The notes under the pieces were generated by a model. That model was not told the origin of the DNA and did no database searches. It worked only from the letters and a program-made list of their open reading frames with translations. This document shows, piece after piece, positions 1 through 12,762 of a DNA stretch of 64,000 nt. This DNA is from Berberis thunbergii (taxonomy: Eukaryota > Streptophyta > Magnoliopsida > Ranunculales > Berberidaceae). Position numbers and translations under genes: made by a program. Each line of letters starts with the position of its first letter. Within the stretch, counting starts at the first letter, position 1. The stretch lies in the NCBI GenBank assembly GCA_003290165.1, contig QNQO01000796.1:248001-312000 (forward strand). Reading direction: 5' to 3'.

Positions 1-1095
1 TTCCACATTCCACTTTTTTTTTCTTTTGTTTATGATTTGAATTATAGAATTCGAAACATTTATGAAATTCAACCAATTCACCTATCACAAAACCCCAAAT
101 CCACCAAACAAAATCTATAGATACTCATTCATCTATTTTATTAACTGGATCCAATATCACGAAAAATAAAATAAAACAAATCAAATCAAAGCTCCACATC
201 TATAATCACTAAAATAATCAAACATATTAATTACGATATTACAATGAAAATTAAACAACCAAAACAGAACAGAACATCAAGAGTGAAATCAAAAAAGAGA
301 TAAAATACAAAGAACTTACAAGAGAAGAACATTGGATTGATGATGTTAATGATGAGGTGAATAGAAGAAGACCTAAGTAAAGCTACAATAAGTAATAAAT
401 TGCAGGAAAAAAACAAAAAAATGGTGTGGGACAATTAAATGGTGAAAAGAGAAAGTAATTGATGCTTTGGGTTTGGTTGTATGATTAATACGATTGAGAA
501 AAACAAACAATTTCTCCAAACTTTTCTTCATGCAATCAATCATATAACCAAACCCAAAGCATCAATAATAAGATTTAGAAAAACTATCGGTTTTTCCAAA
601 TTAAATAAACAATTTCTCTAAGCGTTTCTTCAATCAATCAAGCATACAACCAAACCAAAGCATCAACCACTCTCTCTTTTCACTATTTAATTTTCTCACG
701 CCATTTCTTTGTTTTTTCTCCTGCAATTTATTACCTAATGTTGACTTTACTTGGATCTTCTTCTATTCACCTCATCATTAACATCATCAAATCCAATGTT
801 CTTGTTTTAGGTCAATCTGTCTCTTGTAAGTTCTTTGTATTTTATCTTATTTCATTTTAACTTTGATGTTCTGCTTTGTTTTGGGTTGTTTAATTTTCAT
901 TGTAATATTGTAATTAATATGTTTGATTATCTTGGTAATTAAAGGTGGGGAGCTTTGATTGTTTGGATTGTATTTTAGTTTTTTCCCCTAGATATTGGAT
1001 TCAGTTATAGGTGAATTAGTTGAATTTCTAAAATGTTTCAGATTCTATAATTCGATTCATATACAAAAGAAGAAAGTGAATGTGGGAAATAATTA
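1..1095. repeat. Large inverted repeat (near-palindrome), left end open
   Basis: Positions 1-490 read as an imperfect reverse complement of about 630-1095. Matching landmarks are the T-rich start at 1-25 against 1066-1090, the region around 310-370 against 745-835, and TTGATGCTTTGGGTTTGG near 459 against CCAAACCAAAGCATCAA near 653. The arms differ by scattered substitutions and small indels. The spacer repeats part of the arm: a stretch of about 60 bp near 507-565 recurs near 609-668. No gene is seen. A folded transcript would make a hairpin of about 450 bp. The left arm may extend beyond the window, so the element's end and any target-site duplication cannot be seen. It could be a foldback element or a local inverted duplication. 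Confidence 0.8.
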
Positions 1096-2400
1096 GTGTT
1101 TAGTACGCATCTTCCTAACCGTCTTTTGGGCTTAGCTATGGTTACCTAGGTAAAGGCAAAAGGGGGTCCAAAAAATAGTTTTAACTAGTCAATAATGTCG
1201 ACTTACAATTTTATCAGAAAATGAGGGTTAGACTCAAATAATTTTTAAAAAGAAGGCCAAATTCTAATAAGTATAAACAAATGAGTGTCAAACTAAAAAA
1301 ACCCTAGAGTTTATTCTATTTTAAATATCAAGATAAATAAATATCAAACTATTGGATATGAGAATCGAACCTATGCACTCTTAATACTTTAAGTTCTATA
1401 TGATTCATTAGATTCTTATATTCTAAATTGTAATATAGATTTAGCAAGTATATCCTCCAATGGTTTTAAATGACTCCTAAAAACTCAATTTAGCTAGTAT
1501 ATCCTTCTTCTACCCCATGGCAAGTAGCAACTTTGACTGGCAACACTAGACTGTATGGTCATGGACATGAGAAATGTCCCTAGATCAAATCACACACTAA
1601 GCTTTCCATCCAATTTTACCAAGTCAAGAGCGTGACTTTGATCTTTTGAAAGGCGGAGATGAGACTGAAATGTTGAACAAAAAATGAAAACTCACAATCA
1701 ATGAGTAGGTGCAAGCTTAATTTAGGAGGAGCAGGTTTCCGATTGCACAGGGTCAACAGGAACTCCATATGTAAGGGTATATTGGGTTTGCAGTACATTT
1801 GACACTAAGTCTACAAGGTGGCCGTCGGTGTCAAAGGACACAATGTTTGGAATGCTATTGTGCATGCTCTTGTGAGAATCCTAACAAAGACTAAAAATAA
1901 CCTGAGTTTACCTATGAGATGCTCGTGAAAAGAAACTTGAACAAACTGTGCTGTTGCCATTCTACTTGTCAGATTTTGGATCACTCGATCTAGCATCAAG
2001 TATAACGAAAGGTTCCAGTAATGTTTTTGCAAAGAACACAAGGTGCATAGTTAAAAATAGTGCATCACATTACCAAGTACTGATTGCTGAAAAGCATTTC
2101 CATCTTACACAATTGTTTTCAAGACTTGCCATTTGAGTGCTTTTTCTGGCATTACAAAAAATGCTACAAGTATGCGTAATATAAGCTATTTGCTACCCTG
2201 AAAGGCCCAATTCTTTTTTTAAGAGGCCTCGCACCCACACCCCAACCATGCAAACCTGGAAGATCTACCGCGTTGCAAACATAGAGAATAGACCACACAT
2301 GAAATATTCCATGAATCTCTGCAAGCTTCAACCAACTCACCAAGCAGTGGGGACATGGAAATGCAGTAGGAAACATGACATTTGAGAACAATGTGACTCC
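1096..2400. other. Intergenic, AT-rich, no gene recognised
   Basis: No convincing coding region, RNA gene or transposon terminus was found here. The short open frames lack recognisable motifs. The segment lies downstream of the SPT16 stop codon. The stretch 2401-2766 probably holds the SPT16 3'UTR and contains an A-rich tract at 2559-2615. Confidence 0.5.
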
Positions 2401-2766
2401 AATAATTCAAAGTTAAACAAGATCTCTACTCTCATAGTATTCTTTGACTGACAGGAAGAAATGGATAGGAAGATCAACCAACAACAACCTAGACCCAAGC
2501 AGAGTTACATGTTAAAGCTGTTTCATACTTTAACAACCAACAACCTAGACCCAAGCAGAAAAAAAAAAAAAATAGAAAAATATATAAAAAATAATAATAA
2601 TAAATAAATAAATAATAAAAACTTGCACATAAGATCTTCTATACAGATCTGTCAACCAAGGAAGATGACATAAAAACAAAATCTATACTCTAGTTGACTG
2701 TTCCAGATGCTAACAACTTACCCAAAGATAGGACACAAAGCAGGGACATGAACTACCAACTATTTA

Positions 2767-5700
2767 TTACCTCCTGGCCCTCTTGGGAGGACCACCCCTG
2801 GGATCCCTCTTGTCAGGCACGCGAGACTTCCCGAAAGCTTTCATCTTCCTTCTCCGCCTCTCCTCCTCACTGTCAGACTCGTTGACTTTCTCTCTGTCTG
2901 CATTGCTTGCCTCTCTCTCCAATTCTTCCCAAGTCTTACCTTGCTCCTCTTCTGAATCTGCGTCAGTCTCTTCTTCCTCCTCATCGTCAGACTCAACCAG
3001 TGAAGCACTATCGTCTTCTTCATCCTCTGATCCGCTGTCGGATTCTACGTCTGACGGTGCATAGCCTTGGTCTGAGTCTTCAGTATTATCTGTATCAGAA
3101 TCACTGGCTTCTAAGTTGAGGAACTCCCATCCTCCATCTTCAATGAACTTCTCCGGATCATCCGTTATTGTTTTCAGAATAGGCCTCCAGTTCAAATTCA
3201 GCCTACTTTCGTAGTACTTGAGATCTGTTGTGTCAAGCCACTCCTTGATGCCATCTAGTGACGAGGATGGAATTGAATCAATGCGAAATACATCTCGCTT
3301 GAAGTCCTTGAACACAATTGTCAAGTCGAAATTCTTCTGCCCAAGCCCAACCCTTTCCAGATTCACAATCTCAATCTCGCTGAGTGTTATAACTACAAAA
3401 GGATTCTCTACCAGCTCAACCAAGCAACTTGAAGTCGGGACGATGAAAGCTGAGGACTTGTGGGGAACACCATGGAAACCAAGCTCTCTCAAGGGTTGGT
3501 CAAACTCCAGGTCGAGCCCTCTGAACTGAGGCTGCCCCCATAAATCATTCACCTTGCCAACAAAGTTCTGAAAATCCGTGTTTATTTTATTCTTTCTGTC
3601 CCTCTCCCGCTGTTCTTCCTCAATTCATCGGGATCATTAGCAGATCTCCTTCCACCTCCAAGGGTTTGGACCACATCCATCACCTCAACATAGAACTGAA
3701 CATCCTTGGTCTTCTTGTTCCCCACCATTATGTGATTATGCAGGTGGAAGTGTATGAGGGTAATCATCTCCTTCTCAGCTGGCTGAAAGAACGCATGTTT
3801 GATGTTTCCATACATTACCTCCACTCGCTCATCAGGTCGTGAGGTGGAGTACCTAAACCCATTTACATGGGCCTCAAGAGTACCAGTCAGTTTTCTCCCT
3901 CGCCCACCAAAAACAGGTCGGATCCACAAATCGTTCAACCTTATTGGCTTGAATTTGGACCCTGCTAACTGCAGCTTTTCTTGTGTAACCAAGGTGGCCC
4001 TCTCAGCTCTCTCCGACTCCCTTGAGGCAACCTGGCGACGGAGGGTTTTGATGCGCTGCACCACATCTTTTATGTGCCCTGGGTCCTTCGAGTGAAATGA
4101 AACCTCCTTCAGATAGATAGATCCCTGGAACTTCAAGGTATTTGCATCGTGAGGAGTAAATGGAGTTCCAGGTACATTGAAGATAATCCGAATATAACAA
4201 GTCCTATTACTGTCCTGCTGACTGCTCACACTCTTGACTGTTGCAATGTGGAAGGGAACCATGCTTCCATAGACTGGTAAAAGAACAGCCTCATTCTTCT
4301 GATCAACAACGATCATCAAGTCCCTTTGTGGGGGAACATCATTGACATTCTTATATGCAATTAGGTCACTGGGGGATTTAGCAACACCACGACCATTTCC
4401 TGCTGCAGATCCACCCCCAGCCAACCTCCTAGCCGTTTCTTCATTTTTCTGACGAGCAAGTTCAGCCTGATGTTGCCTCCGCAACTCCTCTTTGGACATC
4501 TCATGGTTGTCTGACCTGAGAGTCGCTTTCGATTGGATGGCCTCAATGCCTTTAGGCTCTGATTTGGCCTTTGGCTTCTCATCTTCCTCCTCATCCTCAT
4601 TGAATGAGTATGCGACATCCTTCACAGCTTTGGTACTGATTGAAGTGACAACTTCTGGGAGCTTTTCGTTAACTATTATCGTGTCTGCCAGCAACAGAGA
4701 AATTTTTCGGTCTTTGGATTGTTTGTTTGGGCTTGCAAGCTTTGAAACCCAAGCGACACATTAAAAACCATGCCTGGCTTCACAATCCTATCATTCTTTC
4801 CATTCAAGCTCAAACCAGATTCACGAAACTCAAGCCCAATACCTGTTCCTGCAGACTTGGTCAAATTCGCAGCAAATTCAGGACCATCCCTCTCAACCAC
4901 AGCCTGTGCCGCTAGGTAAGCCGCACTAACCTTGCTCCCTGGCTTCAATGCAGCAATTGCCGCTTCTTGGGCTTTCAATAGAACCTCATATGCCTTGCTC
5001 TGCACTGCATTGGCATCAATAAGAAATGTTCTTGCAACATTCGAGCAGTAGCTATTATAACGAGATCCAATTGCACAGATGATGACACTCATTGAGTCAT
5101 AGTAGAGATTGTCATCAGTACTTGATGCATTAGGCTTTAGATCAAACTTGCCTCCACTCTGGAAGATTGGAGGGTAACAGATATCAACATTCTCTGCTTT
5201 CAACTTGACTTTGACCTTAGCAGGTTCAAGAATGGCCTTCTCTGTGTCATCCATCAGTGCAACATGAGAAACTTTTTTCTCCTCATCAATAACCTTTTCA
5301 AGTTCGGGAACCACAAAATGCTTCATCACAGAAGACGTCAAAAATGCTGCTTTCTTCACATTTGTAAGCTCTGAGTTATCTTTGACGGCAAACAGGTTTG
5401 AGAACCCATTTGTTACATCAGTGAATTGGAAAGAAGAGCTTTTCAGTTTCTTATCCCATGTATCCAGAAGATTTCCTTCAGGAGCCTCTTTTGCTAGGTG
5501 CCCAACAATAGGTTCCTGACCATCAGATTTTGATTGAGAACGTATTGCAAGGAATATCTCATCCATTAATGAGGTTCCACTATCATTCTTTGCTTTCACA
5601 TGCATAACAGTCTCAGCACCAACTGTCTCCTTAGTGGGCTTTTTCAAAACCTCAAGTAGAGACGCCTTCTTCTGGGTACACAAGAAGTGGATCTGCTTGT

Positions 5701-5953
5701 TCATAAAAACCATGATCGTCTCTGGAAATTCCAGACCAAGCAGCCACATATTCAATGAAGATGATTTCAGATACCGAAGATCCTCAGATGCAGGAGGTGT
5801 TGCGAGAACAAGTGCGTCAGCAGAACCCCATAGATCACCTTTGTTATCTTTCCAGTGTAAATAAAGAATCCTCAGCCTCTTCATAAAGGTTTCAAGATTT
5901 ATTGCATAAGGTCCACCTCCTCCCGAGCCATTTCCATTCCTATGATCTGCCAT
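2767..5953 (-). CDS. SPT16: FACT complex subunit SPT16 (histone chaperone), frame broken twice
   Basis: SPT16 pairs with SSRP1 in FACT, which loosens and rebuilds nucleosomes in front of RNA polymerase II. Three successive minus-strand frames (5953-4676, 4694-3582, 3552-2767) together give about 1,050 residues, the usual plant SPT16 length. The N-terminal part (MADHRNGNGSGGGGPYAINL) begins an SPT16 N-lobe and is followed by the inactive aminopeptidase-like (M24) domain. The middle part carries the SPT16/Rtt106-like PH region (VNDLWGQPQF, DLEFDQPLRELGFHG, IDSIPSSSLDGIKEWL). The end is a long acidic Asp/Glu/Ser tail followed by a basic KRARR terminus. Frame break 1 lies at the AAA run 4700-4702 and break 2 at the TT run 3624-3625. 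Each fits the loss of one base and nothing else is disturbed, so the coding exon is otherwise continuous, as in other plants. Either the sequence has two indel errors or the gene has only just been lost. The start is the ATG at 5953, preceded by a splice acceptor at 5984. Confidence 0.95.
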
Positions 5954-5983
5954 TGAGAACTATTTGCAGTAGAACAACCAATT

Positions 5984-7821
5984 CTGCATTAAACAATTTT
6001 TTAAAGGGACAAATAATCAGATACAGAATGAGCATCTCCAATAAAAAAATCTATTGCAAACCTGATCTTAAAAATGTTAAAATAAATAAAACCACAATGA
6101 TGACATTAACTTAATGATTGGCTCGAGTAGGGAAACAGAACTTAGCCAAAGGTACATCTTTTGTAATCCACAAAACCTGAATTCAAACTTCTGAATTATG
6201 TAAAGTTCAATACAAAACAATCACACATAAGAACAAAAACACAACTACCTAATGACTCGGTACAACTAATTAATTTTAGTTTCAATGGGGTTTTATTGAA
6301 ACTTAAAATTAGAGACAGAGGTTCCACACATCCCCAAACACAATAAAGCATTGAGAATAACATAAAAAAATTCCATACATTTTGAAAAGCAACCATTGAT
6401 GTTGGAAGAAGAAACTCAACTTTAAACTTTTTGAATTCAAAAAATTAAGATTTCCCAACCATAACTAAACACCATGAGAATAAAAATCAACTCAGGCATC
6501 CATCATCGATTTCGTATAACAAACGATCCTTCATTTTGGGGGATTCCTAGGGTTCATAGGACACTAAAACATTAAGAACAATTCTTTTTGGAAAACAACA
6601 TTATGAACTTTTGAATTGAAAAGAGAGTTACATGGCGCAGAATGAAATAAATAAAAAACCAAAAAAAAAAACACCAGCAGCAAAAGAAGTATAACTAACA
6701 AACTCTCATCCATTTCATGTGAGAACCAATTTATCCTTGATGTTGTGTTGAAAAAAAAGGAATTTAATTCAATAACTTGACTTTCTGCCTTTCTTGAGTT
6801 CCAAAGAACCATAAAAATCATTCAAAATTAATAATAAATACAAAATAAATATCAATAAATCTGACAACTTACAAATGCTTCACCAATCATCTTTGTTTTA
6901 ATTTTAGGTGCAGAATTACTCCTCCAGTTCTAGGCAGCACAACATCTATAACAAATTTTAAGTTTCAACCTCAACAAACATCTCGCATGAAAACCAAGTA
7001 AGCCTAGATCTTTTACAAGATAAAATCAAATTTGAACTTCTAAAAATAGGGTTGCCAGAGATCAACAACGTAAGTAACATTAGGAACAAAATAATTCAGA
7101 AATTTCCATAGAATTCACACGATAACCAATTGATCCTTAACTTCTTGTTGGAAAAAAAAAACAATTTTGAACTAATGGGGTCAAACATTAGGGTTTCTGG
7201 AGTACCAAAACACAAGAGTATCAAGAATAACATTAAATCATCTTAGAAATTCCTTCTGCATGAAACGAATCGATCTTTGTCTTTTGAAAAATGAATTCAC
7301 ACATTAGGGTTTCTGAGTTCCGAAATATAATAAAGTTATCATAAATTGAAAACACTTGGAAGTTCTACATTGATTTTGAATGAAACCAATTGACCGCTGA
7401 TTTTTGGGAAAACCGGTTGATCTGTAAGGTTGGGGAAGAAGCCCCAAATTCTGAACCATTTAATCTTAAAAAAATTAGGGTTCCTTCAGTTACCTACACA
7501 AACAGAACACCCAGAACAACATTAGAACAACTCACAAATGCTTCAATTAGTTTGCCAAGAAACAAATACAACTTCATAAAAATTCAAAAACTCTAACTCA
7601 GATATCCACAGATTGGGTTGCAATAATCCGAAAACACAACAAAATCATCAATAACAAACGCAAAACGCTCAGAAATTGCTCAACTTAATCACATGCAATA
7701 AGGGGATCCTTAAAATTTCGTTGAGAAAACGCAATCCCAGTGATGAAATTAGGGTTTCAACAACTTGAGAAACTAAACAAAACAACAAAATCGACCAAAA
7801 AACAACGAATAAAAAACTTAC
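5984..7821 (-). other. Probable 5'UTR intron of SPT16
   Basis: On the minus strand a strong donor (GATT|GTAAGTTTT) lies at 7821-7817, and an acceptor (TTTAATGCAG) ends at 5984, 30 bases before the SPT16 start codon. The 1.84 kb between them has no coding content. A motif of about 40-70 bases reappears in degraded form every 115-170 bases: GGGTTTCTGG near 7191, GGGTTTCTGAG near 7307 and GGGTTCCTTCAG near 7480, each followed by a run like AACCAATTGATCC. Long 5'UTR introns are common in plant housekeeping genes. The assignment is inferred from splice signals only. Confidence 0.6.
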
Positions 7822-8180
7822 AATCTTCACTTATCCTTACGACCCGGTTGAGAACCACCGACTTGCAATGAAAATTTCCGACTTGGGGTACCCTAGGGTT
7901 CGAAGTGGGGACCTCCGAACCTGTTGAAAGGAGGAACCTAGGGTGGGGTTCCAGATGAGACTCTCAAAACGGAGTCAATAAAGGTCGGACCCTTATGAAA
8001 TTGGGAGTGAGAACAGCGTTTGAGAGGCAATGAGACGCAAAGGAGTTGAAGAAGAAGAGATTGGGAGACGGAAATTGAAGGTTTTGAGAGAGAATCGAAG
8101 AGGGGGAAACAAATTTCTGCGAGAGACTGAGGTGAAATGAAGAGAGAACAGAAGAGGAGAGGAGGGTTATATATAATGGT
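7822..8180 (-). promoter_or_regulatory. SPT16 promoter TATA box and 5'UTR exon
   Basis: Reading the minus strand, a TATA-like motif (ATTATATATAACC) lies at about 8166-8177. It is followed about 30 bases later by CT-rich leader sequence (CTCTCTTCATTTCACC), typical of plant transcription starts. The leader would run from about 8140 to the donor at 7822. Open frames here are short and overlap the leader; I do not treat them as genes. Confidence 0.5.
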
Positions 8181-9923
8181 CTTTTGAAAGTGCCCTTTTG
8201 GGGTCGATAAATTACGGAATGTGCCATCACGGTTAAGCACCTGGTTTTTAGATGTTTAAGCTCTTTTGACTTATTGGAGTAGGATGGATATACTACTAGC
8301 ACTCGCTCGCTACTAATAAGATTTTGTTATAAGTAGGGTTTTAATGGAGGGGGTAACAACCGGTTCAAGTTGTTTTTTTTTTTTGCCCTAGTTGTGCAAT
8401 TCATGTTGTCGTTTTTTAAGTCTACAAAACTAGAACCTACCAATAAGTCACTCATATTTTATACCGCGTAATAAGTGAATATTCAAAATTCATATGTTTT
8501 CAAGGATGGGCGGCATATTGTTTGTAATTATCTTTAATGAGGGGTAAACTTGTCTTTTCTGATGAATCATTGCCGCTCAAATATACTCCCGCCAGCTTCT
8601 CAACCACTTTTTTCATATAGCTTAAAATTAACTATCATCACTTAATGAACTTATTTCCATCCTTTTGTTAGACTCCATGGTTACCTTTTAATTGTCAGTC
8701 ATGTTTGACGTACAACCAATTCCTCAACGATCTATTGAATATTTTTCAGTTATCCTTGATCATCACCAACGTTGCCTTATTACTTAAACGGTAGTATTAC
8801 AACTCTAACGCATGTCGCCTCCTTAACTAACTTTTGAGTTTTATTTATTTAATCCTAACGAAGCTAAAATTGGTTGGTCATACGAAATTGTACTTCTGAT
8901 TGTTTCCATGAAGTTAACCTCACACGACTGTGGGCTTATGAGATCCAATTAGCTATCACATGCATCTTAATAAATCTAAAGGTATAATTCTACATCCTTA
9001 CATAAGGGCATCTTCATTGAATCTTCACCAGTAGCTAAAATATGCTTGAAACTTAATCAATAACGTAATATATCAAACTTATCTCATGTTCCATCAAACT
9101 TCTTAACTACTTTCTATTTTTTTTTTTTTCCATTTTTTTTTCTATCCATTGGGTTAAACGTTTCTTATAAAAATCAACTATAACGTTTCTTATAAAAATC
9201 AACTTTCTTCATTTAATGGGTAATTTGTATAAAAATTTCTTATTATCATCCTATTTATGCACAACTAATATAGTGTCCTAGAGCACCCATTGTTTGTAAG
9301 TGCGACTCAAACCAACAATCTCCTAAATGAGCTACGTACAGTATGTCAATAAATGATGATAAGGAAAGCTACTAGCGGAAGGGAGCAAAAAAAAAAAAAT
9401 CGCTATGGAGTTTCTCAACTCTAATCTATTACCAATATTTAACAAGTGTGTCAAGTACAAGAAGAGAAAAACAAGTCCTTTGCATAGCATAGATGAGATA
9501 AACAAATCACTCCACGGTACTTTAACCAAATCAGATAATAAAAAAGAGTAACATAATACAAAAATAAGACATTATAAAACCACGCCAAGACTTATTATAA
9601 AACCCGCCACTGAAATGTTGACACAATACACACATTTCTCGTAATTTCATGAAGATCTTTCTTAAAGAGACTAACTCACATTATTGGTTATGAAATTTAG
9701 TTTTCTAAAAACCCAAAGAAAAATTGTCAGTGGCAACTTAAAACGCTACCCTAAACTATAAGTGAAAAAAAGAGAGTTAGAAACTATATTCTATTCTAAA
9801 TGTGAATGGGTTTGTTCGATGTTGCCATCACAACTTCATTTTTTTTAACCCCTCTCACCCCTCAAATGTCGCTGGCAAGGTTCAAACCCTGGACTAGTGA
9901 TTCCATCTGTCACAAACCTACTG
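8181..9923. other. Intergenic, AT-rich, no gene recognised
   Basis: No coding region or complete repeat is supported. A short tandem duplication is visible at 9157-9205 (ACGTTTCTTATAAAAATCAACT twice). The segment separates the SPT16 promoter from the LPD pseudogene. Confidence 0.5.
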
Positions 9924-10593
9924 CTAAGCTGATATCCCATTGGCCATAACAACTTCTTTGACGGCCTCATTCATTGTTGGGTGTGTGTGCCATGTACGGG
10001 CAATATCTTCACTAGATGCTCCATATTGCAGACCTGATACTGCCTCATGAATGAGCTCCCCTGCATTTGATGCCACAATGTGGACTCCTAGTATCTTTTC
10101 AATCTCCTTCTCTGCCAAAATCTTCACCAGTTCCTCGGCGTCATTGATTGCCTTTGCCGTGCTGTTTGCCATGACTGGAAATTTGCCAACACGATAATCA
10201 ACCCTTAGTTCCTTCACATGTTCTTCCGTTTTTCCAACTAAAGCTACCTCAGGATGTGTGTAAATCACCCCAGGTACTAAGTGGTAATCAACATGACCTT
10301 CCTTGCCAGCAATGAATTCTACACATGCTACGCCATCTTTTTCTGCCTTGTGAGCTAACTAACACGGGTCTGGGAATCAAATCCCTGACGGCATAAACGC
10401 CCGGTACACTTGTGGAGAACCGGTGATCAATTGTGGTCCACCCACCCTTGTCGGAACTAACACCAACCTTGTCCAGTCCAAGGTCGGCTGTGAATGGAAC
10501 TCTACCAGCAGAGCTTAGAACAATTTCAGCTTCAACTGTGGTCTGCTCACCCCCAGATGGTGGCTCAACTGTTAGCTTCACACCCCAGATGTA

Positions 10594-12072
10594 TGTTGAG
10601 TATTTCAGCTCTCAGGATCAATTACAAACACTAATCTTACATTATAATGACAATATTACAACAATACAATACATAAACATATAAATCTCTTACACACACA
10701 AATAGCTCATCATTGAGCTTCTCCTCACAATGATCCAAGGCTCACAAGCCTAGATGCCTCAATCTCAACAATTATTCCCCTATTTATAGTCTCACAATGG
10801 AGGTAGAGGAAGACTCTAGATAGCCTCAATATTTAACCCTATAAATTTCTCCAACATTCTCCACTCTTCTTCTTCTAGAGAATTCTTCCTCCATTTTTCT
10901 TCTTTTCCATTCTCAATTTCTCTAGAGAATTCTTGAAACACCAATCAAGTTGGTGTTGCTAATCTCAACATCCCCCCTCAACACCAACTTGCTCATTTTA
11001 ATCTTCTCACTCACCATCAATTTGTCGGTTTTCACGTTCACACACTATTTTCACATTTACACTACCTTTTTGTTCACACATTGCATTCTTCCAATATCAT
11101 GATCCATCAACATCTCGACCAATTGATTCACGGACACGATCTGCACACATCATCAACTTTGTGTGCTCTCTTGGCACACAGACTCACAACTTTGTGCTTC
11201 TTTGGCACTTTCACATAATAACGTGCTCTCTAGCACCTCCACACACAACGTGCTCTCTAGCACAATCACAAAACGTGCTCCATGGCACTACAAGACATCG
11301 CCTGTCACTTTGATTACACCGCATAACCATTTTCTACGTTATGGTGACAAAACTCCAACGTTCCGTCTCACAACGCGACCCTACGATCCCTTATCGTAGC
11401 CTATGTCGCCTTCATCACCCTGCCTACCAGTCCACTCACGGGGACCCGCTACGTCTACGTACACAGACACACTATCGGTGCTTGGCGTGACACCTCAAAT
11501 ATGGCTTCACTTGTCCATGACCAATCGGCTTCACAATCTCCACGAAAATCTTACTCTGATCCTACATATGAACAGTGAACAGTACCGTACATATAAACAG
11601 TGTACAATACTTATGAGTAGTGTTGTCTCCCAAGGAATACTACTGTAAGCTTCGATGAAGAATACCACTCCGGCTAAACCGCTCTGATACCAAATTGTTG
11701 AGTATTTCAGCTCCCAGGATCAATTACAAACACTAATCTTACATTACAATGACAATATTACAACAATACAATACATAAAATATAAATCTCTTACACACAC
11801 AAATAGTTCATCATTGAGCTTCTCCTCACAATGATCCAAGGCTCACAAACCTGGATGCCTCAATCTCTACAATTATTCCCCTATTTATAGTCTCACAATG
11901 GAGGTAGAGGAAGACTCTAGATAGCCTCAATATTTAACCTTCTAAATTTCTCCAACATTCTCCACTCTTCTTCTTCTAGAGAATTCTTTCTCCATCTTCT
12001 CTTCTTCTCCATTCTCAATTTCTCTAGATAATTCTTGAAACACCAATCAAGTTGGTGTTGCTAATCTCAACA
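10594..12072 (-). mobile_element. TRIM-like non-autonomous LTR retrotransposon
   Basis: Two LTRs of 377 bp (10594-10970 and 11696-12072) are nearly identical, begin TGTTGAG and end CTCAACA. They are flanked by the perfect 5-bp duplication ATGTA (10589-10593 and 12073-12077). On the minus strand the primer-binding site TGGTATCAGAGC (initiator tRNA-Met) lies at about 11679-11690, and the purine tract GAGGGGGGA abuts the other LTR at 10971. This fixes the orientation as minus. The 725-bp interior has no gag or pol, so movement would need proteins from another element. The total of 1.48 kb is large for a TRIM. It is inserted inside the LPD pseudogene. Confidence 0.93.
11158..11290. repeat. Cluster of short GTGC...GCAC palindromes inside the TRIM
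   Basis: Five short imperfect palindromes occur in a row: GTGCTCTCTTGGCAC, GTGCTTCTTTGGCAC, GTGCTCTCTAGCAC twice, and GTGCTCCATGGCAC. They are separated by 10-30 bases. Each could form a small hairpin. No function is known to me. Confidence 0.7.
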
Positions 12073-12114
12073 ATGTATCTACTCCAACCACCTTAGTTTT
12101 CAGCATGAACTTCA

Positions 12115-12369
<255 letters not shown>

Positions 12370-12762
12370 CTAACAGAGTGCACCAATTGACGAGACAGTT
12401 TTTTTCTCATCGATTGTGATACCAGGAAGGGATTCGACATCAAAGCCAGTAGCAATTATTATGTTCTTGCCTTTAACAATGGTGTTTTCGCCTTCAGGGG
12501 TGTCAACGGAAATTTCAGTTGGCGAAACAAACTTACCATAGCCTTTGACATAGTTCGTCTTGTTTTTGTTTTTGTTTGTTTTATTGTTTTTTTTTGGTTT
12601 TTTCCTTCTGAAGAGGCCTTCAGTACCTTTGGTAAGGTCTGAAACAACTTTATCCCTCTGAGCCAGCATGGCTGTAAGGTCTACCTCCACATTAGCCTAC
12701 TCAATCCCACTAGGGAATGAATGATTGGCTTCATGGAACATGTGAGAGGAATGAAGGAGTGC

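Noticed and set aside
7938..8302. Two overlapping minus-strand open frames of 100-112 codons
   Set aside because: They lie in the SPT16 promoter and CT-rich leader; their composition (Ser/Leu/Pro-rich) reflects the CT tract and no protein motif is present.
11158..11290. CRISPR-like array of short repeats
   Set aside because: The repeats are short palindromes with irregular short spacers inside a plant retroelement; there are no cas genes.
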